Below are positions 14,335-17,568 of a stretch of 17,568 nucleotides of DNA, in pieces. The position numbers were made by a program, and so were the translations under genes. The notes beneath the pieces were generated by a model. The model made no database searches. It saw nothing but the letters and a program-made list of their open reading frames with translations, and was not told the origin of the DNA. Within the stretch, counting starts at the first letter, position 1. Every line of letters starts with the position of its first letter. This stretch comes from Sulfurospirillum sp. Its GTDB lineage: Bacteria > Campylobacterota > Campylobacteria > Campylobacterales > QNZT01. Location: the NCBI GenBank assembly GCA_003978455.1, contig QNZT01000184.1, positions 1-17,568 on the forward strand, written 5' to 3'.

Positions 14335-15675
14335 TTGTTGTCGGATCAAGTTCTAAACCTCCTGAAAAGTGAAATACCTCCCGACGAGTACAAAAAATAT
14401 ATCAATGCCCTCCACTTTGATGAAAACAACTCTACCTCCGACCATATCGTATTTACGGCACCAAACAAACTTCTTGTAGGATGGATTCAGACAAAATATG
14501 CCAACAAAATTGCAGACATCTATGAATCTTTGACAGGTCAAAAACCGACTGTGACTATAGAGCACAAATTATTCACACCACCGGTGAAAAAATCGGGAAC
14601 TACCCCTCCGAAAAATCCACAACCGGGTCCTTCTACAATCTTAAACAGTTCATATACATTTGAAAATTTTATCGTCGGCACATCCAATCAGCTGGCATTT
14701 GGAGCCGCACAATCTACTGCTATCAACCCCGGTCAGCAATACAACCCTCTTTTCATCTATGGCGGAAGCGGTCTTGGTAAAACACATCTGATTCAGGCAA
14801 TCGGAAATTATGCGATCAATCACGGTGCTACTGTCATCTACACGACCAGTGAACAGTTTCTCAACGATTTTCTCTATAACCTGCGAAACCACACTATGGA
14901 GCGTTTTCGCAAAAAATACCGCCAATGTGACTTTCTACTTATTGACGATATCCAGTTTCTGAGTAACAAAGAGCAGACACAGGAGGAGTTTTTTCACACT
15001 TTTAATGAATTGCACCGCCTACATAAGCAGATTGTGCTCACTTCCGACAAACCGCCTAAAAAAATTGCAGGTTTTGAAGAGCGTCTGACCACACGCTTCG
15101 AATGGGGTTTGATGGCAGATGTGCAACCCCCTGGGCTTGAGACAAAGATATCTATTATCAAAAAGAAGTGTGAGCTCGACAATATTCACCTGGATGATGA
15201 TGTTATCAACTATATCGCTGCCCATATGGAAGATAACATCCGCGAAATCGAGAGTGCCATTATCATTCTCAACGCCCATGCCAGCATGCTTTCAAAAAAA
15301 ATCACCATCGATTTTGCTACAGAAGTGATGAAAGATCTGATCAAAGAGCGTACTGTCAATATCACACTCGACGATATTATCAGGGTGATTGCACGTGAAT
15401 TAAATATCAAACCATCCGATATTAAATCAAAGAAACGTGCCCAACCGATTGTTGAGGCAAGAAGGATCGGTATCTATCTGGCAAAGACACTGACACCGGA
15501 AAACAAAATGAAAGATCTTGCAGAATTTTTCGGATTGAAGGATCATACAGCTGTTTCACATGCTATGCGAAAAATCAACGAACTGCTGCAAAATGACGAA
15601 AATTTTAAAGTGAAAGTCGAAGAGTTAAAAAGCAAAATAACGTCAACTAAAATGAATTCAGGTGAATCAATGTGA
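14335..15675 (+). CDS. dnaA: Chromosomal replication initiator DnaA, TTG start
   Basis: A 446-residue initiator of normal layout. Domain I (residues 1-75) begins SDQVLNLLKSEI. A short Pro-rich linker (about 82-102) follows. The AAA+ domain has Walker A GGSGLGKT (143-150) and Walker B LLIDDIQF (201-208), and domain IV holds the DnaA-box-binding signature DHTAVSHAMRKI near 403-414. The start is TTG: 14335 or the next codon 14338. The excellent Shine-Dalgarno AAAGGAGGT (14321-14329) suits both, no ATG is near, and the domain I sequence begins there. A DnaA box overlaps this Shine-Dalgarno and others lie on the promoter, pointing to autorepression. The stop TGA lies inside a further DnaA box. Confidence 0.98.
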   Translation: MLSDQVLNLLKSEIPPDEYKKYINALHFDENNSTSDHIVFTAPNKLLVGWIQTKYANKIADIYESLTGQKPTVTIEHKLFTPPVKKSGTTPPKNPQPGPSTILNSSYTFENFIVGTSNQLAFGAAQSTAINPGQQYNPLFIYGGSGLGKTHLIQAIGNYAINHGATVIYTTSEQFLNDFLYNLRNHTMERFRKKYRQCDFLLIDDIQFLSNKEQTQEEFFHTFNELHRLHKQIVLTSDKPPKKIAGFEERLTTRFEWGLMADVQPPGLETKISIIKKKCELDNIHLDDDVINYIAAHMEDNIREIESAIIILNAHASMLSKKITIDFATEVMKDLIKERTVNITLDDIIRVIARELNIKPSDIKSKKRAQPIVEARRIGIYLAKTLTPENKMKDLAEFFGLKDHTAVSHAMRKINELLQNDENFKVKVEELKSKITSTKMNSGESM

Positions 15676-15785
15676 ATAAAAACAAAAAATTCAACAGTCT
15701 CAAAACAACGGTAGTATCGCTATTTGAAAGCTTATTCACCTATTCACGCGATACTACTACTGTTTCTAAAATAATAATAAATAAA
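15661..15785. other. Downstream part of the replication origin (oriC2-like)
   Basis: The dnaA-dnaN gap and the last codons of dnaA hold a perfect box TGTGAATAA at 15671-15679 (-). Relaxed boxes are GGTGAATCA 15661-15669 (-), TTATTCACC 15732-15740 (+) and CTATTCACG 15740-15748 (+); the last two share one base. A 19-bp A/T-only tract with TAA triplets (15767-15785) lies just downstream and resembles a DUE with DnaA-trio-like repeats. In Helicobacter pylori the second origin half and the unwinding site lie in this same gap, which supports the call. Confidence 0.7.
15711..15757. repeat. Inverted repeat enclosing two DnaA-type boxes
   Basis: GTAGTATCGC (15711-15720) and GCGATACTAC (15748-15757) are perfect complements. 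They are separated by 27 bases that contain the abutting boxes 15732-15748, the last base of which is the first base of the right arm. Confidence 0.75.
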
Positions 15786-15796
15786 GGGGTGACAAT

Positions 15797-16864
15797 ATGA
15801 TTCTCAAAGTCAATAAGAATGTTCTCGAACATATCTTGATAACCGCACAAAGCTTTCTGGAAAAAAAAGATGCATCATCTATTACTTCCCATATCCTGTT
15901 AGCAGCTACAGAAGAGCAGTTAGAAGTGAAAGCTACTGACTTTGAAATAGGTATTACGATGCATTCTCAAAATATCACTACCGAACAACCCGGTCTTGCA
16001 ACAGCAAACGGAAAAAAGCTTTTAGATATTGTAAAGATTTTAAAAGATGAAGATGTTGTACTCAAAACAGAAGAGAACTTTCTGCATATAGAACAAGTGA
16101 AATCCAAATTTAAATTGCCTATGTTCAATGCCAGCGAATATCCTGATTTTCCTGAAGTGGATACCAAAGCCAAATTTGAGATAGAACCGATACAGTTTCT
16201 GCACTCTGTCAAAAAGATTTCACCTGCAATTGACACCAATAATCCAAAATATGAATTAAACGGTGCCCTGATCGATCTGAAAGAGGATAAAATTCACTTC
16301 GTCGCAACCGATACGAGACGACTCGCAGTAGTAACGCTTGAAAAGCATATAGAAAACAATCTTGCACTTATTATCCCCAAAAAAGCAATCAGTGAAATAC
16401 AAAAACTCTTTTTCGATGAAATGGAAATCTTTTACGATGAGAATACCTTGCTGATACGGTCTGAAAATTTTGTCTTTTTTACCAAGTTGATTAACGGGAA
16501 GTATCCCGATTACCAGAGGATCATCCCCAACGAGTATAAACTGGAATTTTCCATCAACAGAGATCAGATGATCAACCATATCAAACAGATTGCCACAATC
16601 TCACAGGAAGTTAAACTCAAATTTGTCCCGGGCGCTATTTTGTTTGAGAGTCTGAATGAAGATAATATTGAAGCTAAAACGGAGATGCCCTATGATGCAA
16701 CCGTTGATGAAGAGATCGTTCTTGCGGTTAATAGTCGTTATATTTTAGACTTTTTAACGCAAGTAGAGCAAAATGAATTTAAACTTAGCTATAATGACGC
16801 AACTTTACCATTTACACTGAAAAGTGAAAATTTTATAACAGTTGTAATGCCGATTATGTTATAG
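15797..16864 (+). CDS. dnaN: DNA polymerase III beta subunit (sliding clamp)
   Basis: A 355-residue protein of clamp length, made of three similar domains. Markers are the N-terminal MILKVNKNVLEHILITAQ, the FELNGALIDLKEDKIHFVATDTRRLAV type segment (here YELNGALIDL near 153 and ATDTRRLA near 170), KYPDYQRIIP near 235 and the C-terminal end VVMPIML, which forms part of the hydrophobic pocket for clamp-binding motifs. The clamp encircles DNA and tethers the polymerase. The start is ATG 15797 with AAAGGGG at 15783-15789. It lies 121 bp after dnaA, across the second origin region, and 28 bp before gyrB, so it is probably co-transcribed with gyrB. Confidence 0.97.
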   Translation: MILKVNKNVLEHILITAQSFLEKKDASSITSHILLAATEEQLEVKATDFEIGITMHSQNITTEQPGLATANGKKLLDIVKILKDEDVVLKTEENFLHIEQVKSKFKLPMFNASEYPDFPEVDTKAKFEIEPIQFLHSVKKISPAIDTNNPKYELNGALIDLKEDKIHFVATDTRRLAVVTLEKHIENNLALIIPKKAISEIQKLFFDEMEIFYDENTLLIRSENFVFFTKLINGKYPDYQRIIPNEYKLEFSINRDQMINHIKQIATISQEVKLKFVPGAILFESLNEDNIEAKTEMPYDATVDEEIVLAVNSRYILDFLTQVEQNEFKLSYNDATLPFTLKSENFITVVMPIML

Positions 16865-16892
16865 CATTATAAAACAGCAAAAGAGGAAAATT

Positions 16893-17568
16893 ATGCAAAA
16901 AGATTACGGCGCAAGTAATATTAAAGTTCTCAAGGGACTCGAAGCGGTACGAAAACGTCCGGGTATGTATATCGGTGATACCAATATCAGCGGTTTGCAT
17001 CATATGATCTATGAAGTGGTGGATAACTCTATCGATGAGGCGATGGCGGGCTACTGTGATAAAATCACCGTAGAGATCACACAGGAAGGTTCTGCGATTA
17101 TCTCCGATAACGGTCGGGGTATTCCGGTGGATATACACCCGACAGAGAAAATTTCCGCTGCTACGGTTGTTTTGACAGTACTCCATGCCGGCGGTAAATT
17201 TGACAAAGATACCTACAAAGTCTCCGGTGGTCTGCATGGTGTGGGTGTCTCCGTTGTCAATGCGCTTTCCAAAAAATTGATTTTGAAGATCAACCGTCAG
17301 GGGAAGAAGTATTATCAGGAGTTTGAAAAAGGTATCCCCGTGATGCCGCTTGAGGAGGTGGGTACCACCAACAGAACCGGTACGACCGTGGAGTTTTGGC
17401 CTGATGACTCTATCTTTGAAGTGACGGAATTCAGTTATGAGATCCTTGCAAAACGTTTTAAAGAGCTTGCCTATCTCAATCCGAAAATATCGATCACTTT
17501 TAAAGACAACCGTATCGGCAAAGAGGAGGTGTACCATTTTGAAGGCGGTACGAGACAGTTTGCCGAAG
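16893..17568 (+). CDS. gyrB: DNA gyrase subunit B, N-terminal part (cut by the window edge)
   Basis: An open frame from ATG 16893 (Shine-Dalgarno AGAGGA) to the window end, 225 complete codons. The GHKL ATPase motifs are in order: EVVDNSIDEA (41-50, catalytic Glu41), DNGRGIP (72-78) and SGGLHGVG (111-118), preceded by the gyrase-type start GLEAVRKRPGMYIGD. GyrB supplies ATP hydrolysis for negative supercoiling with GyrA. The dnaA-dnaN-gyrB order is the common origin-proximal arrangement, and the intact N-terminus identifies GyrB over ParE by the context. The transducer and TOPRIM parts lie beyond the window. Confidence 0.97.
   Translation, partial: MQKDYGASNIKVLKGLEAVRKRPGMYIGDTNISGLHHMIYEVVDNSIDEAMAGYCDKITVEITQEGSAIISDNGRGIPVDIHPTEKISAATVVLTVLHAGGKFDKDTYKVSGGLHGVGVSVVNALSKKLILKINRQGKKYYQEFEKGIPVMPLEEVGTTNRTGTTVEFWPDDSIFEVTEFSYEILAKRFKELAYLNPKISITFKDNRIGKEEVYHFEGGTRQFAE

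Noticed and set aside
16854..17537. A minus-strand open frame (227 codons) opposite the gyrB start
   Set aside because: The plus-strand frame carries intact GyrB motifs throughout; the antisense product is only a shadow of them.
1..17568. CRISPR, insertion sequence, phage, toxin-antitoxin or defence system
   Set aside because: No regularly spaced repeats, transposase, integrase or paired small genes are visible. All intergenic gaps are short and the gene content is core.

Overview
The window is core chromosome of a Campylobacterota (Epsilonproteobacteria) member, probably a free-living Sulfurimonas/Sulfurovum-type organism rather than a host-associated one. The genus is an inference. The phylum rests on several things seen together: the ruvC|dnaA-dnaN-gyrB layout with TTATTCACA-type DnaA boxes, a sigma-54-driven fliK-flgD-flgE block with two FlgE paralogues, a ThyX with an RHRxxSxSVKSTRY motif, and moderately AT-rich DNA. 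I see no mobile element, CRISPR array, tRNA or rRNA, and no stretch over 300 bases lacks a gene.

Layout, left to right. (1) 1-2001: the 3' end of a gene resembling bioC runs toward a minus-strand pair, a BAX-inhibitor-1/YccA membrane protein and a stand-alone ThiD2-type thiamin domain. A YidB/DUF937-like protein with its own promoter follows. (2) 2090-3901: typA/bipA on the minus strand, divergent from (3) 4012-9898, a flagellar hook block: fliK, flgD, a FlgE-like protein, then flgE. A near-consensus sigma-54 promoter precedes fliK and another precedes flgE. (4) 9956-10570: thyX, whose stop codon overlaps that of the convergent minus-strand block. (5) 10567-13561, minus strand: an outer-membrane barrel protein, an M20 dipeptidase (PepD-like) and a putative alpha/beta-hydrolase lipoprotein. 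(6) 13621-17568: ruvC divergent from dnaA-dnaN-gyrB (gyrB is cut by the window edge). DnaA boxes lie both upstream and downstream of dnaA, so this is very likely the chromosomal origin, with a two-part arrangement like that known from Helicobacter.

The genes themselves are ordinary for the phylum. The noteworthy signals are non-coding: a perfect 10-bp inverted repeat enclosing the abutting DnaA-type boxes between dnaA and dnaN; DnaA boxes on the presumed dnaA promoter and Shine-Dalgarno; and two strong hairpins that bury the Shine-Dalgarno of thyX and of the dipeptidase gene, a possible way to silence read-through transcripts. I found no clear evidence of an unknown multi-gene system.
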